Shown here: positions 31,925 through 42,045 of the stretch, in pieces
Position numbering within the stretch: the stretch's first letter is position 1
Layout: each line of letters opens with the position of its first letter
Source of the DNA: Prorocentrum cordatum
Taxonomy: Eukaryota; Sar; Dinophyceae; Prorocentrales; Prorocentraceae
Length of the DNA: 64,000 nt
NCBI GenBank assembly: GCA_963575745.1
Contig: CAUYUJ010015826.1
Coordinates: 292,001 to 356,000 of the forward strand
Reading direction: 5' to 3'
The notes under the pieces: model-generated
What the model saw: the letters and a program-made list of their open reading frames with translations, nothing else
The model's database searches: none
Told to the model about the DNA's origin: nothing
Position numbers and translations under genes: made by a program

Positions 31925-32155
31925 AGCGGGGGATCCGAGGGAGCGAGAGTGAGCGAGTGAGTGAGAGACTGGGAAAGAGAGAGAGGGAGGGAGGTAGAGC
32001 GAGAGAGGGATAGAGAGAGAGGGAGAGAGAGAGAGAGAGAGATCGAGAGCCAGAGAGAGGGATCGAGCGTTCGCTTTGTATAGAGAGAGGGAGGAAGGGA
32101 GGGAGGGGGAGATTGAGGCGGTCAGAACTGGAGAACGAGAGAGAGAGAGCAGCCT
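31925..32155 (+). repeat. (GA)n-rich microsatellite in intron 2
   Basis: GAGAGA/GGGAGAG-rich tract with interruptions. Confidence 0.85.
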
Positions 32156-32444
32156 TCTTCGATCCGTCTCGGCATGAGCTCTGGTGCAATTCTTGGCTTG
32201 CTCCGTCCGCAACCTGATGACGCGCGATTTCCTCTTCGCCGAGTCATCGGGAGGCGTGTCCTGGGAGGAGCCAGAGAGAGAGAGAGAGGGAGCGAGGGAG
32301 ACAGGGGTAAAGAGAGAACCCAACATCCGCACGTGGCGTTGCGAGACGCGCTGAGGGTGAGGGCGAGGCAGCGAGAGGACGCCCCCCCGCGGGGGCGGGG
32401 GCGAGGCGGGCCACGCCGCCTGCGCCGCGCCCTCCCCGCCCGAG

Positions 32445-32529
32445 GCGCGAGCAGCACGTGTTCGTCATCCTCACCGACATGTCCTCCTACGCCGACGCCC
32501 TCCGCGAGGTGTCCGCCGCGCGCGAGGAG
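32445..32529 (+). CDS. VMA2: V-ATPase subunit B, exon c ([28 protein letters not shown])
   Basis: Begins after CCCGAG and encodes the [25 protein letters not shown] block, near-invariant in V-ATPase B subunits. It ends GAG GAG before GT at 32530. The 5-bp GAGGT is present at both ends of the following intron. Without splicing, the frame would run into GTCCAGGAGGGG and leave the family sequence. Confidence 0.9.
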
Positions 32530-32698
32530 GTCCAGGAGGGGAAAAACACACACAGACACAATTAATCGGCGATTTCCCCGAAAATATGGGAACATATGGG
32601 AAGTGGGGGGGAAGACTAAAACCCAGAAAATAGGCGAAGATATGGGGGATCCTGTTATTTGTGTCTGTTTCTTTGTGTGTCCCAGGGCCCCTTCAGAG
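32530..32698 (+). mobile_element. V-ATPase B intron 3, introner-like repeat copy 1
   Basis: A 169-bp GT-AG intron. The part 32533-32684 (AACACACACAGACACAATT, repeated AAATATGGG words, GTGTGTCCCAG) is shared with 34387-34538. The intron is bounded by the direct repeat GAGGT. A repeated sequence that itself constitutes an intron with target-site-like repeats fits the description of an introner element. Confidence 0.7.
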
Positions 32699-32989
32699 GT
32701 GCCCGGACGTCGTGGCTACCCCGGGTACATGTACACCGACTTGTCCACCATCTACGAGCGCGCTGGCCGTGTGGAGGGCAAGACTGGTTCCATTACGCAG
32801 TTCCCCATCTTGACCATGCCCAACGACGACATCACGCACCCCATCCCGGACCTGACCGGGTACATTACAGAGGGGCAGATCTTCGTGGACCGTTCCCTGC
32901 ACAACAGGCAGATCTACCCGCCGATCAACGTGCTGCCGTCCCTCAGCCGGTTGATGAAGTCGGGCATTGGCCAGGGGATGACTCGCAAG
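32699..32989 (+). CDS. VMA2: V-ATPase subunit B, exon d ([14 protein letters not shown]...GQGMTRK)
   Basis: 97 codons, the longest exon found. It carries [37 protein letters not shown] and [20 protein letters not shown], all signature blocks of the V-ATPase B subunit. It ends at AAG 32987-32989. The frame continues downstream only as non-family sequence, so splicing is required. The best model is a GA-AG intron (32990-33395), with AGGAC at both junctions. Confidence 0.93.
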
Positions 32990-33204
32990 GACAGCTTGTG
33001 TCGGCAGAGGAGAAGGGAGAGGATCAGGAGGATGAACACTGGCGATGAGTACGATGAGTTGAATGAGAAGACAGGGAGCGAATAAGGAGAGATATGAGAA
33101 GGATGATGCGAAGAAGGGAGGAGTGCCGAGGAAGTGGGCAGCTCGAGGAGGGATGATGAGGAGCAGGAGGAGGAGAAGGAGGAGAGTGATGAGAGATGGG
33201 GGGA

Positions 33205-33268
33205 CATGGAGGACGCAATGGAGGAGGAGGAGGAGGAGGAGGAGGAGGAGGAGGAGGAGGAGGACGGG
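33205..33268 (+). repeat. (GGA)n microsatellite in intron 4
   Basis: Uninterrupted GAG/GGA triplets inside the 406-bp intron. Confidence 0.9.
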
Positions 33269-33395
33269 CGGCGAGGAGGAGGGCGGGGTAAGGAGGATGA
33301 GGAGGAAGATGAGGGTTGAGAAAGTATGCGCAGATGCAGCAGCAGGAGCAATAAGCGGGGGAATCGGAGCAGCAGGAGCAGAAGAAGGCGGGGAG

Positions 33396-33464
33396 GACCA
33401 CGGCAACGTGTCCGATCAGCTGTACGCAAACTACGCAGAGGGCCAGGACACAAAAGCCATGAAG
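33396..33464 (+). CDS. VMA2: V-ATPase subunit B, exon e (DHGNVSDQLYANYAEGQDTKAMK)
   Basis: Begins after GGGGAG and encodes DHGNVSDQLYANYAEGQDTK, then AMK. This matches the family segment following GMTRKD (typically H-x-D/N-VSNQLYA-YA-GKD-QAMKA). I place the donor at GC (33465) after AAG. The reading frame beyond this no longer resembles the family. The next expected segment (VVGEEAL...) was not found downstream. The end coordinate is approximate. Confidence 0.8.
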
Positions 33465-34385
33465 GCCACCGGCCTGCTGCCAGCGGCCCTCCGGCTTGCG
33501 CGGACCGGGGGACGTCTCGTGCTCACGTTTGTTGGTTCTCTCGTTCCTTCTGCTCCAGCTCATCCTCCTCATCCTCGTTTGGCACCTCCCGCATCTCGCT
33601 CTGGGCTGGCGCGAATGCGATGCGGGCGTATTCTTCAGTCATGCCTTTGCCGCTGTCTCCCTCCCTTCGCGTCTGTCTCATGCTGCAGCGCACGATAGCA
33701 CGAACACCGCATGCTGTAACATAGTGGTTCGCTGGTCTTCGCAACATGCCACAGGCCAGCACGCTCTAGCGCGCACTCGGGTTTCGGCTCGTCGCTCGAA
33801 GGTCGTCCGCTTACTTTTCCCGTGAGAGCTGGCGAATGTCATATTGCCCAATGCTTTGACAAGTGGGCTCGATCACAGGGGGGTGTCGTCCTCCCTCCTC
33901 CGTTCCGTCCTCCGCCCTCCCTCATCTCAGCCTCGTCCCTCCTCTCATCTTTGTCCTCCCCCCTCCAGTCTTCCTCCGCCTCCTCTTCCCCTCCCTCCCT
34001 CCTCCCTTCCCCGTTCTGCGCCGGCTAGAGTTCCTCGTGCGGCCGAGCCAGCGCGACGAAGCTCACGCTCCGCCCCGCCCTCAGCCCCCGAGGGCCCATG
34101 GCCCCAGGGGAAGAGGGGGAGGAGGAGGGGGAGGAGGAGGAGGAGGAGGAGGAGGAGGAGGAGGAGGAGGAGCAGGAGGAGGCCACGCGGCCCGAGCCGG
34201 CCGCCGCCCCAGGAGACTGGCCGACGTTGCCGCCCCTCGCTCTCGGGCGCGTGGCCTCCGCCGCACCCGGGCGGCGGCCGCGCTCCTCGCAGGTCGTCTA
34301 ACACCGCTGCCGGCCCTTTCGGCGGCTGCGGGCCGCGGGCCCCCGTGCAGCCAGCCGGCCGGTTGCCGTGGCCGTGCCTCCTCCT
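33465..34385. other. Unassigned sequence after the last V-ATPase exon
   Basis: Contains CT-rich tracts (33890-34020) and a GGA microsatellite (34105-34175). The GC-rich segment at 34180-34380 has open frames on both strands with no recognisable family. Confidence 0.4.
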
Positions 34386-34386
34386 C

Positions 34387-34538
34387 GCAGGAGGGAAAGA
34401 AACACACAGACACAATTCATCGGCGATTCCCAGAAAATATGGGAAAATATGGGAAGTGGGGGGGAGGACAAAGACCCAGAAAATATGGGAAAATATGGGG
34501 GATATCTTTATTTGTGTGTATTTATTTGTGTGTCCCAG
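34387..34538 (+). mobile_element. Introner-like repeat copy 2
   Basis: Matches intron 3 of the V-ATPase B gene (32533-32684) from CAGGAGGG to GTGTCCCAG, with a few substitutions and one repeat-unit difference in the AAATATGGG words. Flanking sequences are GC-rich and might be exons, but I could not assign them to any protein. Confidence 0.75.
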
Positions 34539-34739
34539 TTCCCCTTCATCCTCGCGCGCTGCCTCGGGATCTTCCCGTCGCTCGCCCAGGCTGTGCTCGG
34601 AGGTCGACAGACCTCCTGCCCTGACACGTCGTTCAGCGGACTGGCCGTTTTCGGTTCGCGAGAGGGCGTCGCGGCCGTCACGTTTGCGGGTCCAGGTCCG
34701 TCGGTTTCGGTCCTAGGCCGTTTTCACTGAAGGGTTTAC

Positions 34740-35215
34740 TAAAGGGCGGGTTGTCCACCGCCGATGTGTGGTGCCAGCGTCTTCTGCCGTTCCTGTTCCT
34801 GCTGGACGGCGTGACGTGCAGCTTCGCGGGCCGTCGCCAAACTGCGCACCTCCTCTTTTGCGAGCTCGCGCGATACCCCAGCCGCCGAGCCATGCCGTTC
34901 CAGATGCCTCTGGCGTCCTGGGTGCTGCTCCTCCTGGAGTCTCTGGGGTTCCTCCTGCTGCTCCTGGAGATGCGGGACGAGGTGGAGGTAGCGGACGCCG
35001 AGGACCACATCTGGACTGGCGTCCGCGTTGCCGCCGACAGCCCCCTTCAGGAGGCAGCTGTCGGCCGCAGCCGCGCATGGGCCGCCCTCGCCGCCGACAG
35101 CCTGTCGGTGCGCCTGGGCCGCCCCTTCGGCGCTGCCATCCTGTCGCAGTCTGAGAGGCCCGCCTGCGAGGCAGGCGGCAAGAGACACGGCGATTCCCTG
35201 GCGGGGTCTTCCTGA
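34740..35215 (-). CDS. Possible coding segment, unidentified
   Basis: A GC-rich stretch with long open frames on both strands. One minus-strand frame is Gln/Glu/Arg-rich (…HLQEQQEEPQRLQEEQ…) and could be a coiled-coil exon. The overlapping plus-strand frame is hydrophobic. No motif, start context or homologue is recognised, and the strand is uncertain. It may be plain GC-rich intergenic DNA. Confidence 0.15.
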
Positions 35216-35239
35216 GGTCGGGTGTCCCCAAATGGGGTG

Positions 35240-35425
35240 GTGACCACACCGTGTGGGATTCGGGGTCACCGCACGGTTTTGGGACTCGAGTCCCTCTCCG
35301 AGGATGTCTCGGGCGACAGGAGCATCCGAGGTCCTAAAACCGTGCGTTGATGGACCGTGCGGTGAGGTCTTGGGGGATTTCGAGGTCACCGCACGGTCTG
35401 TCGCCGCACCGTTTCGGGACTCCAA
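35240..35425. repeat. Inverted/tandem GTCACCGCACGGT repeats
   Basis: GCACGGTTTTGGGAC (about 35271-35285) pairs with GTCCTAAAACCGTGC (about 35330-35344). GTCACCGCACGGT recurs at about 35265 and 35385. A GAGGATGTCTCGGGCGACAG motif sits in the loop. Confidence 0.6.
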
Positions 35426-35793
35426 ATGAGGACAAGTGGAGGTGTGTTAATCGTGTTCTCGTTTGCGTCCTTCTGGAGGTGCTTCCCCCACAGGCGATCA
35501 TGGATTTGCTGTTCTCTTTCGCCGTGCAGCGGTGGACGGGCCCCAGGGCTGCACGAGCACGCCATTGCTCAGCGGAGCTGGAGCTCATGATATTGCCTGC
35601 TCCAGAGATGCCGAGGTGGTCGAGGACGGGCATTCGCTGGCAACAAGCTGGTGTCGTGGGCGTGTGGGTCCGACGTAACGAGGATGCCGAGGATGTGTTC
35701 AACGCCCGCATCCACTTGCAGTGGCGCGCTAACGTGTATTCAGGCCCCCATCATTTTTCCCAGAAGGGGCTTGGGCCCAGGGTTCTCCTTTAG
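35347..35793 (+). CDS. Hypothetical open frame, 148 codons
   Basis: ATG at 35347 to TAG at 35791. The middle and C-terminal parts (from IMDLLFSFAVQRWTG to NARIHLQWRANVYSG) have a balanced residue composition, unlike the repeat-derived frames nearby. The first ~40 codons overlap the GTCACCGCACGGT repeats, so a start at the internal ATG of IMDLL is as likely. No domain recognised. It could equally be chance in GC-rich DNA. Confidence 0.2.
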   Translation: MMDRAVRSWGISRSPHGLSPHRFGTPNEDKWRCVNRVLVCVLLEVLPPQAIMDLLFSFAVQRWTGPRAARARHCSAELELMILPAPEMPRWSRTGIRWQQAGVVGVWVRRNEDAEDVFNARIHLQWRANVYSGPHHFSQKGLGPRVLL

Positions 35794-35859
35794 TTGCTTA
35801 ACCCCTTGGCCTCGTCTTGCGTAGGGCTGGCGAATTCATCTTGCGATAAATAACGAGAT

Positions 35860-36060
35860 CGCCTAGGGCCAGCGAATTAAGACTTTGAGGATGTCTGCGA
35901 AACGCCTGTTTTCTACAAGTTTGTCGAGGATGTCTCAGGCGAAACGCTGGTTTTGCAGAGTTGGGGGATGTCTCGAGCGGGGGCCAGAATTCAGGGGATG
36001 TCCCAGGCGAAATGCTTATTCTCTCATGCCCAGGTCGCCCAGAGGGGGTATCTAACATGG
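35860..36060 (-). repeat. Reverse-oriented GACATCCTC-type motifs
   Basis: GAGGATGTCTCAGGCGAAACG and relatives occur about four times, the reverse complement of the motif clustered at 2.5-3.3 kb. Confidence 0.65.
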
Positions 36061-36279
36061 CTGGTTGTCTTTGTTCAGAGGGAGCCACGTGGTTTCACGT
36101 GTCCATGCCACCCAGGGAGGTATCTTAGGTGATTGCCATCTGCCCTTCGCTGGAACCACGTGGTTTCACGTGCCCAGGCCACCCAGAGGGGTATCTAAAA
36201 TTGAGGCCCTTCGGTGGAAACATGTGTTTTTACGTTTCCAGGCCACCCAGGGGTGTATCTACCATGGTGTGTTTTCACG

Positions 36280-37495
36280 TTTGTTCGTCTCTGGGGGCGA
36301 AAGGGGCCCACATGTTTTCACGCTTGTTCCACTCAGGGGCGAAAAGGACCCACGTGTTTTCATACTTGTTCAGCTCTGGCGCGAACGGGACCCTAATATT
36401 TCCACGCTAAACATTATTCCGCTCCGGCGCGAAAGGGACCCACGCGCTTTCGCGCTTCTTCCGCTCTGGGGCAAATCTGAGGCGAAAGGGATTTACGTGC
36501 TTTCACGCTTGTTCCGCTCTGCCGCGAAGAGGGTCCACGTGTTTTCACGCCTGTTCCTTCACGGGCGAAAAGGACCCACATGTTTTCACGCTTGTTCCGC
36601 TCTGGCGCAGAAGGGACCTCGTGTTTTCACGCTTGTCCCGCTCTGGCGCGAAAGGGACCCAAGCAATTGCCACGCTTGTTCCGCTCTGGCGCGGAAGGGA
36701 CACGTGTTTCCACGTTTGTTCATCTCTGCGAGAAGGCGGTCCACGTGTTTTCACACTTGTTCCGTCACGGGCGAAAAGGACCCTCGTGTTTTCACGCTTG
36801 TTCCGCTCTGGCATGATGTTATCACGCTTGTTCCGCTCTGGCGCGGAAGGGACCCCCGTGTTTTCACGCTTGTCCCGCTCTGGCGCGAAATGGACCCACG
36901 TGTTTTCACACTTGTTCCGCTCTGGCGTGAACGGGACCCACGTGGCCTGGGGCGAAAAGGACCCATTTGTTGTCACGTGTCTGGGCCACCCAGGGGGGGG
37001 ATATCTAACATGTGCTCGTAAGCCAATAAGAATAGCGACTCGACACCATGTGTGAAATAACTCGAGACGTGCCGTCCTGGGGAGGCCTTCCGCGGCCGAT
37101 TGGGGACGCTTCCTGCGGCGAAAGGGCTGAACGTGTCGTCGCATATGTTCCGCTCTGAGGCAGACGGGGACCCACGTGTTGTCACGCTTGTCCCGTTCTG
37201 GCGCGAAAGGGACCCACGTGTTTTCCGGGCTGTTCCGCTCTGAGGCGAAGCAGACCCGCGGGTTTTCATGTTTTTTCCGCTCTGGCGCAAAAGGGACCCA
37301 TTTGTTTTCAGGCTTGTTCGTCTCTGGCGCGAAAGGGACCCACATGTTTTCGCGCTTGTTCCGCTCTGGCGTGAACGGAACCCACGTGTTTTCCCGGTTG
37401 TTCCGCCTTGGAACGCAAGGGACCCATTCGCTTTCACGCTTGCTCTGCTCTGGGTCGAGAGGGACCCACGTGTTTTCACGCTTGTTCCAGGTCGC
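36280..37495 (+). repeat. 42-bp minisatellite (CACGTGTTTTCACGC...)
   Basis: About 28 imperfect units with GTTCCGCTCTGGCGCGAAAG and GGACCCACGTGTTTTCACGC. A 42-bp period leaves a 14-residue repeat (VPLWRERDPRVFTL) open, but frames shift repeatedly. Every unit carries CACGTG or a close variant. Related spaced copies lie at 36075-36270. Confidence 0.85.
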
Positions 37496-37499
37496 CCAG

Positions 37500-37760
37500 G
37501 CGGACCTCTAACATGAGGATGTGTGTTGGGGATGTGTGGAGCGAAACTTTTGTTTTCACGTGTCCAGGTCGCCCAAGGGAATCACTGGCATGAGAATGCG
37601 TTGGGGATGTTTAGAGCGAGACTTTCGTTCTGTAGGATTTGTTGAGGATGTCTCGAGCGAGGGCTTCGCCTGCAGCGAACGCCTCCCTCTGCAGGTTGTG
37701 TTGAGGATGCCTCCCGCGAAACGCTGGTTTTGCATTGAGGAGGTGTCGTGCGGGGGCCTT
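37500..37760 (-). repeat. Reverse-oriented GACATCCTC-type motif cluster
   Basis: GAGGATGTCTCGAGCGAGG, GAGGATGCCTCCCGCGAAACG and related motifs, spaced about 50-70 bp. Confidence 0.65.
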
Positions 37761-37764
37761 GTCG

Positions 37765-38035
37765 TCGATTGGGTGCGTTTCGTTTCGGCTCGGATTCGCC
37801 CCCCGATCGGTTCGTCCCACTTTGGAATTGAAACAGATACTGAGTTTGAGCTGGTTGAACGTCCCGCATATTACGACTGCAGCCGGCTTCGGGCGAACCA
37901 TGTGCGTAGGCAGCTTGAGCTCAAGATCCAGCTCAGTTCGGACAGGATTGGGGTGCCAAGGATGGTTTGATCCACAACGCAACGGAAAGCAATACACTTC
38001 AACACAGCATGACGCAGCACAGTGCAGCAAGGCAC
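37765..38035 (+). repeat. ~240-bp dispersed repeat, copy 2
   Basis: Contains GAGTTTGAGCTGGTTGAACG and the CAGCTCAGTTCGG ... TCCACAACGCAACG order shared with 30600-30835 and 38285-38545. Confidence 0.75.
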
Positions 38036-38284
38036 GCATCAACAGCAATCTGCGCCGAATCGCGCCCCCGATGACTTGCGAGGGGCCCTGGCACCTCGCA
38101 TTGCGGCTTCCTCGTCAGGCGACGTCATGCAGTTTCAGGATGTTGAGCCAGAGCGTATTCGTCTTGGTTTGTCTTGTCTCGCTTCGATTCGGGTCGGTTC
38201 GGCCTTCGTCTCGGTTCGTACCGTTTCGATTCGTCTTGATGCAGTTCCTTGGCGTTTTGGTTCGCTGAGCTTCGGTCCGTCCAC

Positions 38285-38545
38285 TCTTGGTGCGTTTCGC
38301 GTCGGTTCGGAGTCGCCCCCTCTTGGTTCGTCCCGTTACGGAACTGAATCGGATCTCGAGTTCGAGCTGGGCGAGCGCCCCGCGCGGTTCGATTGCGACC
38401 AGCTCGAGATGTGCGTCCAGGCAGCTCTAACTTAAGATCAAGATCAGTTCGGTAAGGACTATGACGCCAAGAACGACCCGATTCACAACGCAGTAGAGCA
38501 CAGCGCAGTTCAACGCGGCATGCCACATTTCAATTCGTCACAGCA
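38285..38545 (+). repeat. ~240-bp dispersed repeat, copy 3
   Basis: Contains GAGTTCGAGCTGGGCGAGCG and ATTCACAACGCAGTAGAGC. About 510 bp downstream of copy 2 in the same orientation. Confidence 0.75.
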
Positions 38546-38678
38546 CATCACAACACAGCCCCTGGCACGGTACATCACCAGCGTTGCCTTGAGCATTGCA
38601 ACTGTCTGGTGTCTCGGAAAATCTCCATGTGTCCTATTGTAGTGGCCTCCGGCCATTGCCGCCGATCCGGGGCGCTCC

Positions 38679-38681
<3 letters not shown>

Positions 38682-38770
<89 letters not shown>

Positions 38771-38780
38771 CTGGTGCTGG

Positions 38781-38817
<37 letters not shown>

Positions 38818-38960
38818 GGTGGTGATGATGATGATGATGATGATCCTGATGCTGATGCTGATGCTGATGCTGATGCTGATGCTGATGATGATGATGATGC
38901 TGATGATGATGATGATGATGATGATGATCATGATGATGATGATGGTGGTGATGTGACGAT
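38682..38960 (+). repeat. (ATG)n microsatellite with CTG/GTG interruptions
   Basis: Mostly ATG triplets with a GTG run near 38805 and CTG alternation near 38850-38885. Poly-Asp and poly-His open frames here are artefacts. Confidence 0.95.
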
Positions 38961-38989
38961 GGTGATGGTGATGGAGACGGTGATGATCC

Positions 38990-39410
38990 TGCTCCCCCCC
39001 CTCTCTCCTGTCCCCCCCCCTCTCTCTCCTGTCCCCCCCTCTCTCCTGTCCCTCCCCCCCATCTCTCCTGTCCCCACCCCCCTCTATCCTGTCCCCCCCC
39101 ACTTCTCTCTCCTCTGTCCCCCCCCCCCCTCTCCTGTTTCCCCCCTCTCTCTCCTGTCACCACCCCCTTACTCTCTCTCCAGTCCCCTTCACCTTCTCTG
39201 TACTGTCCCCCCCCCTCTCTCCTGTCCCCCCCCCCTTCTCTCCTACGCTCTCTCTCTCTCTCTCTCCCCACACGCCCCCCTCTCTCCTGTCCCCACTCCC
39301 CACTCTTCTCGCCACTGTCCCCACCCCCCACCCTCGCTCCTGTCTCCCCCCCTCCGCTCTGCCTCTTCCCCCCCCCGCTCCCTGTCCCCCCCCCCCCTCT
39401 ACAATTACCC
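38990..39410 (+). repeat. CTCTCCTGTCCCCC minisatellite
   Basis: Irregular units of CTCTCTCCTGTCCCCCCC. A related block lies at 39985-40225 with CTTGCAGAGCG interspersed. Confidence 0.85.
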
Positions 39411-39684
39411 GATGGCGGCCTGAAAAGTATTGACCCCCACCCGCGTATTGTTTTTTACACACAGGATTCCCGGGAGTTGGGTTTTCGCTTGCGTTTTTTC
39501 AAAATGCTGCTCTCGCTGAGGCGCCGGCCTCATTTCTGCTCCCGAATCGTTCCGAATCGTGCTCCCGCTGCAGCGTGGGCCTCATTTTCGGATCGGTGTT
39601 TGGCCTCCGTCGTTCAGGATGGCGTTCTCGCCCCAGCGCGGGCCTCTTTCTCGCGCGCCCATCCGCCCGCCCCACTACCGCACC

Positions 39685-39805
39685 GCACCACCACCACCAC
39701 CACCACACCACCACCACAACCACACCACCACCACCACCACCACCACTACCACCACAACCACCACCACCAGCCAGCAGCAGCACCACCACCACCACCACCA
39801 CAAAC
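39685..39805 (+). repeat. (CAC)n microsatellite
   Basis: CACCAC triplets with a CAGCAGCAG interruption, followed by an ACGC/GCAC dinucleotide-like tract to about 39865. Confidence 0.9.
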
Positions 39806-40369
39806 CACGCACACACGCACGCACGCACGCACGTGCACCACCACCCACTACGCACGCGCGCGCGGAGCCACAGGTCCGCTACGACACGCGTCCGCGGATA
39901 GAGAAAATCAGCGCCATGGTAAGGGATGGGAGGGAGGGGTAGGACGTCAGATATGACGCGAGCGCACCTAGCTTGCCTATCCCCCTCCCCCTCTCTCCTG
40001 TCCCCCCCCTCTCCTCTCTCCTGTCCCCCCCCCTTGCAGAGCGTTCCCTCTCTCCGAGACCCCCCCCCCTCTCTCATGTCCCCCCCCCCCCCCTTGCAGC
40101 GCCCACCTGCAAAGCGGACCCTCCCGCCTTTACCTGCAGCTCCCGCTCCCGCCTGAGAGGGCCCCCCCGTTTGCAGCCCCCCCTCCTTGCAGAGCGCCCC
40201 CCCCCCCGCTCCTGCCCTCACCCTTGCAGAACAAAACTCCAGGGGGTGGGGGGGGCGAAATCGAGGGGCGGGGCTGGCAGGGGGGGGGAGGTGCCGAGCA
40301 CTGAATTCGTCAGTTCATGAGGTCCCCCCCCCTCGCAGAGCGAAGCTTGAGCGAGCTCAAGCCCACGCT

Positions 40370-40734
40370 CTCAGAAATTCTTCACGCTTCGCGTATCCCC
40401 ACCAGCCCATCTCAAAACAGCAAGTCTTGCGAAGCATGCCGACAGTCGTGTTTTTCAGGCGTGTTTCCGCCTGCCCCCGCATATCTCCCCTGTTCCTCCT
40501 TCCTCCCGCCTCCTTGTACATCCTCCTTGTGGTGGGAGCGGGAGAAGGACGAGGCGGAGGAGGAGGGAGAGAAAGCGGTGGGAGGCAAGAGGGATTTAGC
40601 GGAGACGACGACCACAGCGATGATCCTAACAACGACGACGCACCCGACGACGACGACGATATCGACCGCGACGACGACGACGACCACAACCGCGACGACG
40701 ACGACGACGACGACGTCGACGACGACGACGACGA

Positions 40735-40780
<46 letters not shown>

Positions 40781-41397
40781 TGGTGGGAGTCGTTGGGGCC
40801 CCTCGTGGGGTGAGTCGTTCGGCCCCATCGTCCTTGTGTGAGTCCTTCGGGCCCCTCTTCCTGGTGTGAGTCGTTCGGGCTCCTCGTGGTGTGAGTCGTT
40901 CGGGCCCCTCGTCCTGGTGTGAGCCGTTCGGGCTCCTCGTGGTTTGAGTCGTTCGGGCCTCTCGTCCTGGTGTGAGTCGTTCGGGCCCTTCTTCCTGGTG
41001 TGAGTCGTTCGGGCTCTTCGTGGTTTGAGTCGTTCGGGCTCTTCGTCCTGGTGTGAGTCGTTCGGGCTTCTCGTGGTGTGAGTTGTTCGGGCCCCTCGTC
41101 CTGGTGTGAGTCGTTCGGGCCCCTCCTCCTGGTGTGAGTCGTTCGGGCTCCTCGTGGTGTGAGTCGTTCGGGGCCCTCGTCCTGGTGTGAGTCGTTCGGG
41201 CTCCTCGTGGTGTGAGTCGTTCGGGCGCCTCGTCCTGGTGTGAGTCGTTCGGGCTCCTCCTCCTGGTGTGAGTCGTTCGGGCGCCTCGTCCTGGTGTGAG
41301 TCGTTCGGGCCCCTCGTCCGGGTGTGAGTCGTTCGGGCTCCTCGTGGTGTGAGGCGTTCGGGCACCTCGTCCTGGTGCGAGTCGTTCGGTCCCCTCG

Positions 41398-41400
<3 letters not shown>
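40370..41400. repeat. Second copy of the GAGTCGTTCGGGC minisatellite block
   Basis: 40380-40575 matches 22640-22845 almost base for base. A GAC microsatellite (40600-40785) is inserted before the ~27-bp GTGTGAGTCGTTCGGGC units at 40800-41395. Confidence 0.85.
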
Positions 41401-41695
<295 letters not shown>

Positions 41696-41885
41696 CGCCC
41701 CCGTGACTCATCCCTCAACCCCCCAACCCCCCGGCCGGATTTCTTTTCTTCTTTCCGCGGGGGGTCAACCTTTGCGGCGACCCGTTAAACCCGGGACCCT
41801 TGGCGGCGCATGGATTTCTTTCCTTCTTCCCCGCGCGCGTTGCCGTTGGAATCCCTGAACCCCTCCGACTACCGTACAACTCGTT

Positions 41886-42045
41886 GGGTTCCTAATATAT
41901 TGGGTTCCCAATATTTGGGGTTTCCAATATATCGGGTTTCTAATATATTGGGTTTCGAATATATTGGGTTTCCAATATAGTGGGTTTCCAATATATTGAG
42001 TTTCCAATATATTGCGTTTCCAATATACTGGGTTCCCAATATATA
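41886..42045. repeat. 20-bp minisatellite with palindromic CCAATATATTGG core
   Basis: About eight units of GGGTTTCCAATATATT. The core CCAATATATTGG is self-complementary. Confidence 0.85.

Larger units (their letters stand above)
25620..33464 (+). other. VMA2: V-type ATPase subunit B gene locus, partial (five exons found)
   Basis: Spliced exons 25620-25699, 31810-31845, 32445-32529, 32699-32989 and 33396-33464 give one continuous frame of about 187 codons. It follows the eukaryotic V-ATPase B subunit from ENGSM(E)NVVLF to QLYANYAEGQDTKAMK without gaps. The B subunit is the non-catalytic nucleotide-binding subunit of the V1 sector of the proton pump that acidifies vacuoles and endomembranes. 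Intron 1 is 6110 bp (GT-AG), intron 2 is 599 bp (GC-AG), intron 3 is 169 bp (GT-AG) and intron 4 is 406 bp (GA-AG). The N-terminal ~240 and C-terminal ~90 residues expected of a ~500-residue subunit were not found. They may lie in distant small exons, outside the window, or be lost. Confidence 0.85.

Noticed and set aside
34010-34040. LEFL-like codons after the last V-ATPase exon as the next exon
   Set aside because: Only four residues match DLLYLEFL; flanking residues do not fit and no phase-compatible splice sites are evident.
36065-37021. 318-codon frame with 14-residue repeats as a repeat protein
   Set aside because: The frame jumps between repeat registers and the unit also reads open on the other strand; best explained by the 42-bp minisatellite.
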